A DNA stretch of 64,000 nt from Sporosarcina sp. FSL K6-1508 (GCF_038007465.1 NZ_JBBOXF010000002.1:1-64000), one strand, 5' to 3'. Positions 45,416 to 54,915 are shown, numbered from the stretch's first letter. Notes: generated from the sequence alone by a model not told the origin. Made by a program: numbers and translations.

Positions 45416-46876
45416 ATGGCTAAATCTTTCATTACTAATAAGCCCGCAATAAATATGACAATGGTAGGCTTTGGACAAGCCGGTTCTAGAATGGCAGATG
45501 AATTTGCTGCATACAAAAACATAGAGGGCCAACCTACTTATAATTGCCTAGCTCTTAACTCAAACAATGGTGATCTAGAAGGACTTAAGAACATTCCTGA
45601 AATAAACAGGGTATCATTAAATCTTGGCGGACTTGGGAAAAACCCAGAGATGGCTATGGAAATTTTAGAAGAAAACAAAGATGCAAAGGAAAAACTAAAG
45701 ACTTTCATTCGAGATAAAGTCCGGCCTTCTGATGATCTTGTCCTCTTTTTTGCCGGTCTTGGCGGTGGTACAGGAACAGCAACGATTGTAAAAGCAATTG
45801 AAGAATTTTATGATTTTGTGAATAAACCTCTACTAGTTAAAGAATTAGAAAAAATTAGAATAGAAGAGTCTCCAGAAGAACTTAAAAATAATCAACAAAA
45901 ATACCTCAATAAAGCTCTAAAAAGAGCCCAATCTAAATTTGTTAAAATTGGCGTTGTTGTTACTTTACCTCTCCGTAATGATGGACCAGATGTATTACGC
46001 CAGGTCAATGAGTTCGCGAAAAAAATATGGAAACTTGCCAATAATCCTGCCAAGGGTATTGCATTCGTAACATTCGCAGATAACCAGCACTTCTATGATG
46101 AATTCAACAAAATACCCGTGAATAATAGAAACGGTATAAATAACTATCGTGACTATGGTAATAAACAAATTTCAGAAATATTTCACGAGTTAAATACCGC
46201 AACTACTTCAGGCGGTGCTTCTGTCATACTCGATGCTCAGGACTTTCGAAGAGCGATTACGGAGCACACAGGAAGTCTAGTACTCTCGAAAATAGAAATG
46301 CCAATCAAAGATGTGAGAAGTGACGATGCTATTGTAGATTTAGTCAAGAAGTCTTTCAAACAAAATAATCTACATACCCCTTTAAAGCTCGTCCAACAAG
46401 TTAAGGAAAAGAAAACTACAAAAAAAGTACATCATGTCGGCATTTTATCGGTATTAGATGGTAATAATGATTTTGGAGGGGGTGCATTTTTGGATGACGC
46501 TATTTCCTACTTACATAAAGAGATACCAATGAGTGGTACGGTCTTTAGTGGCTATGTAAATACAAAAAATGATTTTAATGCAACCGCGTATACATTTTAT
46601 AAGGTAGACGGTCTTCCAGAACGCCTTGAGAAAGGATTAGTCGAAGAATATAAAGAATTCATGGAAAGAAGTAATAATTACGAGTTTGAAAAAACGGAAA
46701 TACAATCAATAGATTCTAAAGATGATAATGAGATTAAACTAGACTTTAACGATCTTGGTTTAGATAATATTTTTGGGGATATTTCAGGTCCAGAAGATAT
46801 AAAGGAAGCTGAGGAAAATACGGCGCCTTCCGTAGATGAATTATTGGCAAGTATGAATTTTTCAAACAACGATTAA
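45416..46876 (+). CDS. tubZ: TubZ-like tubulin/FtsZ GTPase, plasmid partition
   Basis: 486 residues. N-terminal strand and loop MVGFGQAGSRMADEF (16-30) and the tubulin signature GGGTGTA (116-122) mark the GTP site; a T7-like segment and core helix follow. A long acidic C-terminal tail (about 420-486) would carry the TubR contact. It polymerises into treadmilling filaments that move the plasmid. ATG, AGAGGGAG upstream. Terminator at 46898-46924. Unlike chromosomal FtsZ, the C-terminal FtsA-binding peptide is absent. Confidence 0.92.
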   Translation: MAKSFITNKPAINMTMVGFGQAGSRMADEFAAYKNIEGQPTYNCLALNSNNGDLEGLKNIPEINRVSLNLGGLGKNPEMAMEILEENKDAKEKLKTFIRDKVRPSDDLVLFFAGLGGGTGTATIVKAIEEFYDFVNKPLLVKELEKIRIEESPEELKNNQQKYLNKALKRAQSKFVKIGVVVTLPLRNDGPDVLRQVNEFAKKIWKLANNPAKGIAFVTFADNQHFYDEFNKIPVNNRNGINNYRDYGNKQISEIFHELNTATTSGGASVILDAQDFRRAITEHTGSLVLSKIEMPIKDVRSDDAIVDLVKKSFKQNNLHTPLKLVQQVKEKKTTKKVHHVGILSVLDGNNDFGGGAFLDDAISYLHKEIPMSGTVFSGYVNTKNDFNATAYTFYKVDGLPERLEKGLVEEYKEFMERSNNYEFEKTEIQSIDSKDDNEIKLDFNDLGLDNIFGDISGPEDIKEAEENTAPSVDELLASMNFSNND

Positions 46877-46897
46877 ATTATATTTTTCTATATTAGT

Positions 46898-46924
46898 AAG
46901 GGTCCTTTCATTAATTGGGCCCTT
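46898..46924 (+). terminator. tubRZ terminator
   Basis: AAGGGTCC pairs with GGGCCCTT (one G-U pair), followed by TCAATTT. It lies 22 bp after the tubZ stop. Confidence 0.65.
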
Positions 46925-47009
46925 TCAATTTAAAAATTAATATATGAAGTTCCATAGACCTCGTAATAGTAATTATGTATTTATTTGAGCGTAGAAAGTT
47001 CGAATCACT

Positions 47010-47690
47010 AAAAAATATTCTAAATAATTCAGCATAATTAAGAACTAATATAAAAAAAATTCAAATCACTCCGCATAATCAGCAATAATATAATTAACTA
47101 TTGTAACGACTACGTTTCTAAAGTGAAGTTTTATAAAAATAAATTTACCTTTAAAACTCCTTAAGATAAAATAATTCTTAATTATTTTAGTTTATGCTGA
47201 AATATTTCAACACTACTATTTTATATTTCTCGAATGGAACTTATTATAGTAGTTATATATTAATTTTCACGTATAACTTCGTAAGATATTCCAACGAATC
47301 TTGTTCACTATGAATAATTCAGCATAATTAAGAATTATTTGTGAAAGAGATTCAAATCACTTCGCATAAACCAAAATAGTCTCTATAAACCTTGGAGTAT
47401 TTGAATCTCTGAACCAATATATTATAGAAATAATTAACCCTTCATCTCTCAATAAACCAAAATAATTTAGAATAATTTTGGTTTATGCTGAATAATTTCA
47501 ACTGTAACTGTATTAAAATATGACATAGTCTTTAAATTCACTTTAATTAAATCTAAATAGAAGAATTCACAACTCAAAAAAGAATCGTTTAACATTACTG
47601 GAATTATTCAGCATAATTCTAAATAATTTATATTTATTCCGGTTTATTTAAACTACCATTTCAAATCACTTCAAATATTTCTCAATAAAA
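47010..47690. repeat. Imperfect tandem repeat of about 290 bp with iteron-like words
   Basis: No gene in 46925-47759. TTCAGCATAA occurs at 47028, 47318 and 47607; its complement at 47192 and 47483; TTCAAATCACTYCGCATAA at 47060 and 47351 with a decayed copy at 47660. All spacings are 289-309 bp, so the region is about 2.3 copies of a 290-bp unit containing opposed copies of the same word. Very AT-rich. Candidate origin of replication or a second centromere acting with the neighbouring TubY-like protein. Confidence 0.7.
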
Positions 47691-47703
47691 CAAGTCGTGA
47701 CTC

Positions 47704-47743
47704 TTGTCAGAACTACTTCTAAAACCTTATAGTATAGACTATA
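47704..47743 (+). promoter_or_regulatory. Promoter with operator-like dyad before the TubY-like gene
   Basis: TTGTCA (47704-47709) and TATAGT (47728-47733), 18-nt spacer. The -10 box is half of a perfect dyad TATAGT-ATAG-ACTATA (47728-47743). AGAAGGGATGTGAGG follows before the ATG. Confidence 0.6.
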
Positions 47744-47759
47744 GAAGGGATGTGAGGAT

Positions 47760-48710
47760 ATGAATCTTCAGAGTATAATAAATGAATACAAAGCTAGGTT
47801 TAAAATGGATCCTTTACTAAATAGAATTCGTAATGAAGGGTTAGAAGATAAATTGTTTGCAAATGAAGATTACTATTCAAAGATCTCTTTTTCGGATAGT
47901 TACTCAACTACTCAGGCTGTAGAACACTTATCTATTGAAGGTAATCAAACAATTATAAATTACGTTACACGAAACGATTTAAAAAAATACTTAGCAGTGT
48001 CTAAAAGAGGCCGTTTTTATAGATACGATTGGATTTCATTATTTAAGTTTAAAATGATCTTCCTATTAAATGAAAATGATTTCACGCCCATGGATATCGC
48101 CGAAATTATTGGGACAAGAGTAGAAACTTCTATTGAAGAATCCAGTGATTATAAAGAATCCGAGTTTAAGAAGGCTGGAGCGAGTCAACAAGATGCTGGT
48201 ACAAGTATGGAAAACTTACTACACACATTGTCAACATTTGAAACATATAAAGAACAGCAAGCTTTGTTAGTTTCCAAACGTGATAATTATACAATTGACT
48301 TGAAATTACGAGAGGAACGAATTTGGAGTATTCAAGGACGCTTAGATGACATGCAGGGTTATCTTTCATTCATGCAAGTATCTAACACGGTAAAAGAAGA
48401 TTCGTCTCCAGGTGGGCTACTGGGTTGGTTGTTTAAATCAAAAGATCCCAATTATGAATTAAAACAAGAAAAATTGAAGATTGAACTTAACGCTTTCGAA
48501 GAAAAGAAGAAGAAATTACATGAAGCAATTGAAACTGCTAAAGATGAAAAAAACACGATTTTATTAAATATACGCGACATCAGTGATGAACTTGACAAAT
48601 TAAAACAAACAGCAGCAACCCTTAGTAATTTAAGTAATAGTTCGTTAATAAGCACTGAGAAGGGGGTAAAAGAATATGGTCTTTCAACAAAAATCATTGA
48701 CACTAACTAA
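47760..48710 (+). CDS. TubY-like regulator: MerR-type HTH plus coiled coil
   Basis: 316 residues. The N-terminal 130 residues look like a MerR-type winged helix (STTQAVEHLSIEGNQTIINY, RFYRYDWISLFKFKMIFLL, FTPMDIAEIIGTR). Residues about 150-300 are strongly coiled-coil, with a break near LLGWLFKSKDPN. TubY proteins of TubZ loci have this same architecture and modulate TubR. The location after tubRZ and the repeat array supports the call; sequence alone would only give 'MerR-like coiled-coil protein'. The last codons overlap a 32-residue membrane peptide gene. Confidence 0.6.
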   Translation: MNLQSIINEYKARFKMDPLLNRIRNEGLEDKLFANEDYYSKISFSDSYSTTQAVEHLSIEGNQTIINYVTRNDLKKYLAVSKRGRFYRYDWISLFKFKMIFLLNENDFTPMDIAEIIGTRVETSIEESSDYKESEFKKAGASQQDAGTSMENLLHTLSTFETYKEQQALLVSKRDNYTIDLKLREERIWSIQGRLDDMQGYLSFMQVSNTVKEDSSPGGLLGWLFKSKDPNYELKQEKLKIELNAFEEKKKKLHEAIETAKDEKNTILLNIRDISDELDKLKQTAATLSNLSNSSLISTEKGVKEYGLSTKIIDTN

Positions 48711-48774
48711 ATTCTCATTTGTTGGTATGTTAATTTGTCTTATTGGATTCGTCATAATTCAATTTATAAAGTGA
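48676..48774 (+). CDS. 32-residue single-span membrane peptide
   Basis: ATG at 48676 with AGGGGGT 8 nt upstream, overlapping the end of the TubY-like gene in another frame. The peptide is MVFQQKSLTLTKF followed by a hydrophobic span of about 16 residues and a final Lys. A terminator follows at 48801. The size and layout fit small membrane peptides such as type I toxins, but no antisense antidote was identified. Confidence 0.5.
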   Translation: MVFQQKSLTLTKFSFVGMLICLIGFVIIQFIK

Positions 48775-48800
48775 ATGGTTTAAATAAAGAAATATAAAAA

Positions 48801-48828
48801 CCCGCAGCTAGAAGAGCTGCGGGTTTTT
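48801..48828 (+). terminator. Rho-independent terminator
   Basis: CCCGCAGC (48801-48808), loop TAGAAGA, GCTGCGGG (48816-48823), then TTTTT. Ends the tubY-like unit. Confidence 0.9.
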
Positions 48829-48839
48829 ATGACCACTCA

Positions 48840-49650
48840 CCACAGGATATGCATCAGATAGACTTCAGCAACCTTTGATAAGATTTTATATGATTGTATA
48901 AATATATTACCACGAGACAAATCAATATGCAAATCTATTTTGCCTATAAAAAAAGAGTTTGCGAAACATGCGTTTATTTGCTAACATAATATTGACCATT
49001 CCCACGAACGAAGATCGTCGTATGCCTATCCTTGTATTTTTTACACGGATTGTCATACGAGGGTTGTCGTTTATTCAAGCATTTTTTCTGCGCTTGGATA
49101 TAAGGATATAAACAATAGCATTCTGGAACCTTTTTTCTATTCTACTTTTTATAAATAGAAAAAAGAACTTGTTTACCAGACAAGTTCCATGGGACAATCC
49201 TAGTTTTAAGTTTTTAATAGTTTTTGTTATTACTAGATGTGATTTACCACAATCACAGTTTACCGATCCTCTGCTTGCTACCAACAATTAGAGGATAATT
49301 AAGAGCTAGGCACTTTAACTAAATAAGCTTCAAAATAAACTTGGCATCTTTTTTGAAAATATGATGCACAGGTCGTCTTTATTATTGCCTAAAATAGTGG
49401 TGTGTGGATATATCTATAATAGCAAACCATAAGCCCTTATGCAATACATAATTGACGGTATTTACAGTTCAATAAATTATTCAATTTATAGGTTTCTATT
49501 TGCTTGATTGCTCGCTCTTGAATTTTATAATGATACCCCATTGTAAATAATTACAATGGGGTATCTAATCATAAAAAATAAGACCGCACTCAAAATGCAT
49601 TTATACCTAGTTCAGTTTTTGAATAATTAACATAAAAGCTGTCATAGTAT
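48840..49650. other. Gene-free region upstream of the putative rep gene
   Basis: About 800 bp without a convincing gene. It holds several dyads: TTTTTTCTAT with its complement around 49131-49164, ACTTGT/ACAAGT (about 49168-49187), and a perfect 14-bp inverted repeat ATACCCCATTGTAA (49533-49546) with 49551-49564. TGTGGATAT near 49404 is one base from a DnaA-box core. It may be part of the replication origin or hold a counter-transcribed RNA. Confidence 0.4.
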
Positions 49651-49662
49651 GGAGGAATGAAA

Positions 49663-51207
49663 ATGGTTGCTGCAACAATAGATAAAGAAACTAATCATAA
49701 CAATAGCTTGCGGTTAGCTAAGCCTGATCGTAAATTAGTCTATCAGTTTGGAAAGGGTGAACTCGATATTTCCCGTTCCACAATGGACTTTTTAATGTAT
49801 CTTAGTCCTTTTGTAGATTTAGACGGGAGAATTGTAATCCCTTTAGAACAAGCCCGTTACGATCTTAAAATGCAATCTATTACATATTCTCGTGTGATAC
49901 GCGAAGCTAGATATCATCAACTAATTATCCGAAAGGGTAATAAATACTATTCCCGTTTCCATATCCACACTGACGGTTCAGATAATTGTTTTAATTATAT
50001 CAAACTCATAAATGCTTATACATCTCCTACTGTACTTAACTACTCCCTGCGATACAAACGTCTATTCTATTACTTTATAAGTGTTACGAGAATGGGGTCT
50101 TGGCAACGTTTTCATATAGAAAACCTTTATAGTAATAAGGTTCGTAAAGACGGAGTCGGAGTTGATTACTTTGAATCTTTTAAAGAAGTTTCAATGGCCC
50201 TACTACAACTTGTACGAGATGGGCTTATCGAAATTAAATTACCAGATTTAATAAGTATGCAAAGTGGCTTTGCAAGTTCCGAACATAAAGATCGAGTAGT
50301 TCTACTTAAAGCAGATTCTCCTTTTTTAGAGGAAAAGTTTTATTCATTTTTTGGGTTTTCAAAAGGTGAAAAGAAAATACGGACTAGTCTTAATAAAAGT
50401 AAAAATCATGTTATCCAGGTGAAAATAGCTTCTGCAACGGTGAAAGACGAGTTAAAACTTGCTGCTTCTGAACAAGAATTCATACAATTTGCTGAAAGTT
50501 ATTCAATTGCATGGAACGAACTGAATAAAGAAACACCAAGTCATTTAATAAGTTATAAAAATGACTTATTCAAGGTCGCTGGAGAGATAGGACTAACAAT
50601 TTATCGAAAGTCTATTCAAGCCTATTTAAAAGAGCATTCTGATAGCCTATTACATTACGATGAAATAGGTAAACTTGCAAACTACTTTATGGACTTTTAT
50701 TTATTAAAAGAAATTAGGAATATTTTAACTGGTGCAGCATATCATCAGAAACAAATGAATGGGTTACTAAAAAATGATACTGAATTGATTGTTTGCCATG
50801 ATTATCGCATAGATTTTAATACTATCGGAGCGTTATTAGTGTTTTATCAAAACAGGGGTTCGATGAATCATAAAGTATTATTGGATGGAAGTCTAATGCA
50901 ACATAATATTGATTATAAGCAACTCACTTTCAATCATTCTGATTGGATAATCCTTAAAAATACAGTTGAAAATGAATACGAAACACGACGTGCCTTATTC
51001 CTGGAAGCAGATTCGAAACAACTACCGCTATACAGAAGTCCTTCTGCATGGCGTCAGTTCATGATTGATTGTGCCGAGCAGGGGCTGTTTGTAAAAAAAC
51101 AAGCTTTTGATAATCTCCTCAAAAATAAACAAGCTGAATTGCAGGGCCTAAATCAACGTCCTGTTAAGCGTGTTCCATTTTATAATTGGTTAACGGAACG
51201 AGATTAA
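49663..51207 (+). CDS. Putative plasmid replication initiator
   Basis: 514 residues from ATG 49663, seven nt after GGAGG; the ATG at 49657 is too close. The N-terminal half contains winged-helix-like segments (GELDISRSTMDFLMYLSPFV, QSITYSRVIREARYHQLIIRKGNKYY) such as occur in initiators of large Bacillus plasmids. The C-terminal half is helical with no known motif. Support is mostly contextual: next to the partition locus, preceded by an 800-bp region of dyads, followed by its own terminator. It is not a rolling-circle or RepB type by motif. Another DNA-binding role is possible. Confidence 0.45.
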   Translation: MVAATIDKETNHNNSLRLAKPDRKLVYQFGKGELDISRSTMDFLMYLSPFVDLDGRIVIPLEQARYDLKMQSITYSRVIREARYHQLIIRKGNKYYSRFHIHTDGSDNCFNYIKLINAYTSPTVLNYSLRYKRLFYYFISVTRMGSWQRFHIENLYSNKVRKDGVGVDYFESFKEVSMALLQLVRDGLIEIKLPDLISMQSGFASSEHKDRVVLLKADSPFLEEKFYSFFGFSKGEKKIRTSLNKSKNHVIQVKIASATVKDELKLAASEQEFIQFAESYSIAWNELNKETPSHLISYKNDLFKVAGEIGLTIYRKSIQAYLKEHSDSLLHYDEIGKLANYFMDFYLLKEIRNILTGAAYHQKQMNGLLKNDTELIVCHDYRIDFNTIGALLVFYQNRGSMNHKVLLDGSLMQHNIDYKQLTFNHSDWIILKNTVENEYETRRALFLEADSKQLPLYRSPSAWRQFMIDCAEQGLFVKKQAFDNLLKNKQAELQGLNQRPVKRVPFYNWLTERD

Positions 51208-51244
51208 TTACATCATTAACACTAAACAAACTTATAAATAATTT

Positions 51245-51280
51245 AAGCTACAACTTTTTTAAAATAAAAAGTTGTAGCTT
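51245..51280 (+). terminator. Terminator after the putative rep gene
   Basis: Perfect 15-bp inverted repeat, 51245-51259 with 51266-51280, with AAAAA/TTTTT ends so it can work in both directions. From 51281 to 51686 the sequence is AT-rich and I see no gene or clear site. Confidence 0.8.
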
Positions 51281-51686
51281 ATTTGGCGTTTCTTACTATT
51301 TACTAAAAAAGATTTATCATCTTGGATTATTCTTTTTACAAGGACCCGAATTGATATTACATGTAAATTACAAATAAAACCCATATTAAATCTACTATAG
51401 ATAAAATATAAATATTTAAAAAATAAATTTTAGGTTAATAGAATATCTTATAATCTATATAAAATTAATCAGTAAACCCAAAATATCCCAAATAGTGATT
51501 AAAACTAGACAGAGAGCGGTATGTCGTCACCTGAATTAATATATTTTATGTTGCTTATTTGGTTTGTTATTTAGTTTGGAATTTCGTATTAAATATAATT
51601 TTTAATAAACAGGCTGCATTCAATAATTTGTATAAGCTAATTAATCTTGTGGTAAGCTTAATGCATAGGGAAGGAGTGAAATGTAG

Positions 51687-52583
51687 GTGCTTGAGGGATA
51701 TGAAAAGTTTCGTTTATCCAATAAAATCAGTCCAAATACAGTAATTCATGAAACTAGAATGCTTCATAGCATGTTAGTTTTCATAAACCAAAAATATAAT
51801 AAGAATCTAGAACCTCACGAAATCCGACCTATTGATATAAGAGAATATCTAGATCATGAACGTTCAACGGGTATCAAGGACTCCACAGTAAATCGAAAAT
51901 TGGTCTTCATACGTCAATGGTTTGACTATATGTGGCAAATAGGAAAAATACAACTTGATTTCATGCCTAAGTTTAAATACGCCGAGAAGCTAGATCTGGC
52001 ACCATCTCCTATAAATATTAATTACCAATATCTTTTACAAATCAAATCCCAGTTGTTAAAAGATCAACAACTAAATCTTATAGCCAAGCAATTATTTATT
52101 TTTTATATGAGAGGTCTACGTGTACGCGATATTATTCAAATCTCTATTAATAACTTTACTGACGACGGAGATAAACTAACTTTAAAAGTTGAAAAACAGT
52201 CTGGAATTATAGTTGAATTTGATTTTATAGATGCAGATGAAATTGCCGTTCTCTTAGCTGGTATTGAAAGGGCTATATTTCGCAACGTTTCTTTTCTATT
52301 TTCCTCGAAAGTTAAAGGTGAATATGGTATATTTCAATTAGGGTCCATCAAAAGCTATTTAAAATCATTATCAGAGTATATAGGCTTGCCTTTTCGCTCT
52401 GAAGAAGTACGATTTGCATATGTCCATTATTTATACAATGTTAAGAATCTAAAGATTGAAGATTTACAAGATGAACTTGGAACATCTATCGGAACAACAA
52501 CTAGAATATTGAAAGAATCTCTTGAACGGCTTGGTCAAGTCGACTATAATGTGAAAAGAACAGATAATCGAGTGGTTAATTAA
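51687..52583 (+). CDS. Tyrosine-recombinase-like protein with degenerate active site
   Basis: 298 residues; GTG start after AAGGAG. N-terminal SAM-like DNA-binding domain (about 1-90: SPNTVIHETRMLHSMLVFI, TVNRKLVFIRQWFDYMW), then a catalytic-domain-like fold. The first Arg is present (MRGLRVRDI, near 145), but the His-x-x-Arg box reads SEEVRFAYVHY and the expected catalytic Tyr position reads GTTTRIL. It is therefore probably not a strand-transfer enzyme but a DNA-binding relative, perhaps in plasmid replication or dimer control. Confidence 0.6.
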   Translation: MLEGYEKFRLSNKISPNTVIHETRMLHSMLVFINQKYNKNLEPHEIRPIDIREYLDHERSTGIKDSTVNRKLVFIRQWFDYMWQIGKIQLDFMPKFKYAEKLDLAPSPININYQYLLQIKSQLLKDQQLNLIAKQLFIFYMRGLRVRDIIQISINNFTDDGDKLTLKVEKQSGIIVEFDFIDADEIAVLLAGIERAIFRNVSFLFSSKVKGEYGIFQLGSIKSYLKSLSEYIGLPFRSEEVRFAYVHYLYNVKNLKIEDLQDELGTSIGTTTRILKESLERLGQVDYNVKRTDNRVVN

Positions 52584-52596
52584 ATAATATAACGGG

Positions 52597-52657
52597 AGCA
52601 CCCCGCAGATATTAGTGAAGATTTTTATCTTCGCTTTCTGTGAGGTGCTTTTTTTCC
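52597..52657 (+). terminator. Nested hairpin leader terminator before a three-gene operon
   Basis: AGCACC (52597-52602) pairs with GGTGCT (52644-52649); GCAG/CTGT extend the stem; inner GAAGAT/ATCTTC (52617-52632); then TTTTTTTTCC. Starts with GGGAGCACCCC. It sits 28 nt before the TTG start of the next gene with its GGAGGT, so it can act as terminator of the recombinase gene and as attenuator for the genes below. Confidence 0.85.
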
Positions 52658-52685
52658 TATAAATATTGCGAATGGAGGTTAAAGA

Positions 52686-53318
52686 TTGTCAAAAATGTTT
52701 AATAATAACTCACAACCCGAAAGGCGTTCAATAAAACCACTTGAAGATTTAATTGTTGCAATATTTTTTGCTCAAAGTGAAATTATAAAAACACCGAATG
52801 GTAGAGAACTCAAGTTCAATTTAGCTAAACGAAAACATGAACTTTTTAATAGTTATATTCAAAGAAACGGCTTAGTAAATCACATCAAATTTAATCCAGA
52901 AAAATTGGAAGGTCGTATAAAACAATCGATATTGTTAGAAAAAATGCTTCGGGATTGGACTATAGATGGAGAAGTACATGCCGTTGACCCAAGGTATGTA
53001 AAAACAAGCATGTTTTTATTATGGATATGTTTATTTGCACGCAAAACAAAAGCAAGTGTGGCCATAGACACGAATCTGCCAGAATTGACACGTGAGGATA
53101 TTCCATATCATTTCAGTAATTATTTCGATACAAAAATGTATTCGAAAGGTTCATCGTTTTATATCAAACCTTTCCATTCTGTTGTAACTCGCTCTATCCA
53201 AACTCAAATACTAGCAATTGAAAACGTAGAACTTAATTACTTATTGCCAGAAAATGAAGAACTAAGTTTTAAAAAGAAAATGGCTGAGTGGGAGGAATGT
53301 AATACAAATGGCTATTAA
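52686..53318 (+). CDS. Hypothetical protein
   Basis: 210 residues from TTG with GGAGGT 5 nt upstream. Basic, mostly helical, no membrane span and no motif recognised. Overlaps the lipoprotein gene by 11 bp, so they are co-translated. May be a cytoplasmic partner of the lipoprotein. Confidence 0.65.
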   Translation: MSKMFNNNSQPERRSIKPLEDLIVAIFFAQSEIIKTPNGRELKFNLAKRKHELFNSYIQRNGLVNHIKFNPEKLEGRIKQSILLEKMLRDWTIDGEVHAVDPRYVKTSMFLLWICLFARKTKASVAIDTNLPELTREDIPYHFSNYFDTKMYSKGSSFYIKPFHSVVTRSIQTQILAIENVELNYLLPENEELSFKKKMAEWEECNTNGY

Positions 53319-54042
53319 TCAAAAAAAGAAAGCTTTATTACTATTTGGACTTACAGCCGCAATGGTTACTACCTCAGCTTGTATGCCATCGAAAATTCAG
53401 GAGAAAATAGAAGAAACTGAAAAGATTAACGTTATAACTAAAGAAGAATCTTCTGAACTGATATTACCTGAAAATACTGTTCCAGAAGATATAAAGATAT
53501 CCGAAGAAGAAAAAGAGGTTTTGGATAAATTAGAGAAAATAACTCCCGAAAAGGCGTTGGCAGAAAATAACCTTGAAATAAGAAGTGAACTAAATATTCA
53601 GCTACCAAAAAAGCGTTCAATATATAAAGATGAGAATGAGTTTAGCCAATTTATCAGTAATCTATTTTTCAAATACCATACAAAGCAAATCGTAGCAGCG
53701 GACTTTTATAAAGAAATATCACCTCATTTCGATGAAAAATTTAAAAGTTTGTTACCAGAATCGGAAAAAGAACAGTTACGTACTTTTGAAATTCTTCAAG
53801 AACAATTTTTAATTCATTTACCATCTCCAATTATTAATTATAAAATCACGAATATTGAGATAGACGCTCGTACAAAAGAGGGTACTTTTTATAGAGTCTA
53901 TGAGTTGCAAAATAAGACTAAAATATATTATATGACCTTTGTAAAGCCCTCAGCTGAAGGTCAATGGCTCCTACTAGACGACAAGCCAGCACCGCCTTAC
54001 AAGATTCAAGATGCACAGGAAAAACTTGATAATGTAAAATGA
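53308..54042 (+). CDS. Lipoprotein of unknown function
   Basis: 244 residues. Basic N-region, hydrophobic core and lipobox TTSAC with Cys at 25. An acidic linker (about 30-95) leads to a folded C-terminal part (about 110-240, FYKEISPHFDEKFKSLLP, TFYRVYELQNKTKIYYMTFV) reminiscent of NTF2/DUF4878-like lipoprotein domains of conjugation regions. Anchored outside the membrane. Possibly a conjugation channel or exclusion component, by analogy only. Confidence 0.7.
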   Translation: MAINQKKKALLLFGLTAAMVTTSACMPSKIQEKIEETEKINVITKEESSELILPENTVPEDIKISEEEKEVLDKLEKITPEKALAENNLEIRSELNIQLPKKRSIYKDENEFSQFISNLFFKYHTKQIVAADFYKEISPHFDEKFKSLLPESEKEQLRTFEILQEQFLIHLPSPIINYKITNIEIDARTKEGTFYRVYELQNKTKIYYMTFVKPSAEGQWLLLDDKPAPPYKIQDAQEKLDNVK

Positions 54043-54057
54043 AAAGAGGAATAAACG

Positions 54058-54915
54058 ATGACAGAGGGATTAGACATAATACATGAAGAAGTATGGCAAA
54101 AGTTAAAAAAGCAAATTAAAACCGACGAAAAATTCAAGTCTGAATTGCAATATCTATATTTCTATTATGAGCGGAAATTGATGGGGTTCGCAAAGACCGA
54201 AAGTGCATTACTCTTAATAAGGGAAGGATTAGAAGACGTAGTATTTAGTCAATACTTTCAAGGCCATTATGTAATGAAAAATCTCTTAGTTGATAAAGAG
54301 ACTATACTGGAAGAGAAAGTATGGAAAATGGGAAGCGGGTTCGCAAGAAATGAAGTGCCAAAATTTATAAAAGCTGCATTTAGTAATGAAGAATTCGACT
54401 GGACATATACAGAAGTAGGCCATCATTTTGGTATCGACTTGTTACAAATAATGGATCCTGCATTTGATCTCTTTAGACAGATAAGAATTGACATTGCAAA
54501 CTACGGGGCTTATAAAGCATTTGTAGAAGATGAACGTTATATAGGTGACGTTCAAGAAGAGCCGACAGAGGCTTTGTTAGGAAATATATTTGATTTAGAC
54601 TTTCTTTCTCCCCAGGTTTATATGCAAGCTCAATTCATTACTGAGCAACATGAATTACGTGACCTTTTTATGTGGTCTGCGATTCAAAATGACTTAATGG
54701 TTGGTTCAGTTCATCTATCAATAATGCCGATTGAAGATCAAACGCTTTATGTATTGGAAATTCAACTTGCTAATGTAATAACCAATGATGAAAAATTGGA
54801 AATTGCTAATCAACTGATTATGAAGTTGCCAAAAGAAATACAGGGGGTATTGCAAACGCGTCTATATCATGTGGAAAATATAGAAGCACTCGTACAATCG
54901 GAAAATGCATCATAA
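54058..54915 (+). CDS. Hypothetical protein
   Basis: 285 residues, acidic, soluble, GAGGAATAAACG upstream of the ATG. No recognised domain. Last gene of the three-gene plus-strand unit; converges with the E1-like gene over a shared terminator. Its acidity and lack of cysteine motifs resemble the unknown proteins of the PRTRC-like block, but no homology is visible. Confidence 0.6.
   Translation: MTEGLDIIHEEVWQKLKKQIKTDEKFKSELQYLYFYYERKLMGFAKTESALLLIREGLEDVVFSQYFQGHYVMKNLLVDKETILEEKVWKMGSGFARNEVPKFIKAAFSNEEFDWTYTEVGHHFGIDLLQIMDPAFDLFRQIRIDIANYGAYKAFVEDERYIGDVQEEPTEALLGNIFDLDFLSPQVYMQAQFITEQHELRDLFMWSAIQNDLMVGSVHLSIMPIEDQTLYVLEIQLANVITNDEKLEIANQLIMKLPKEIQGVLQTRLYHVENIEALVQSENAS

Noticed and set aside
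45416..46876. Cell-division FtsZ
   Set aside because: TubR-like partner gene, centromere-like repeats, a longer acidic tail and no FtsA-binding end indicate a plasmid TubZ.
47010..47690. CRISPR array
   Set aside because: Repeated words are AT-rich, occur in both orientations and at 120-290 bp spacing; no cas genes.
54058..54915. Part of the PRTRC-like operon
   Set aside because: Opposite strand, separated by a bidirectional terminator, and no motif in common.
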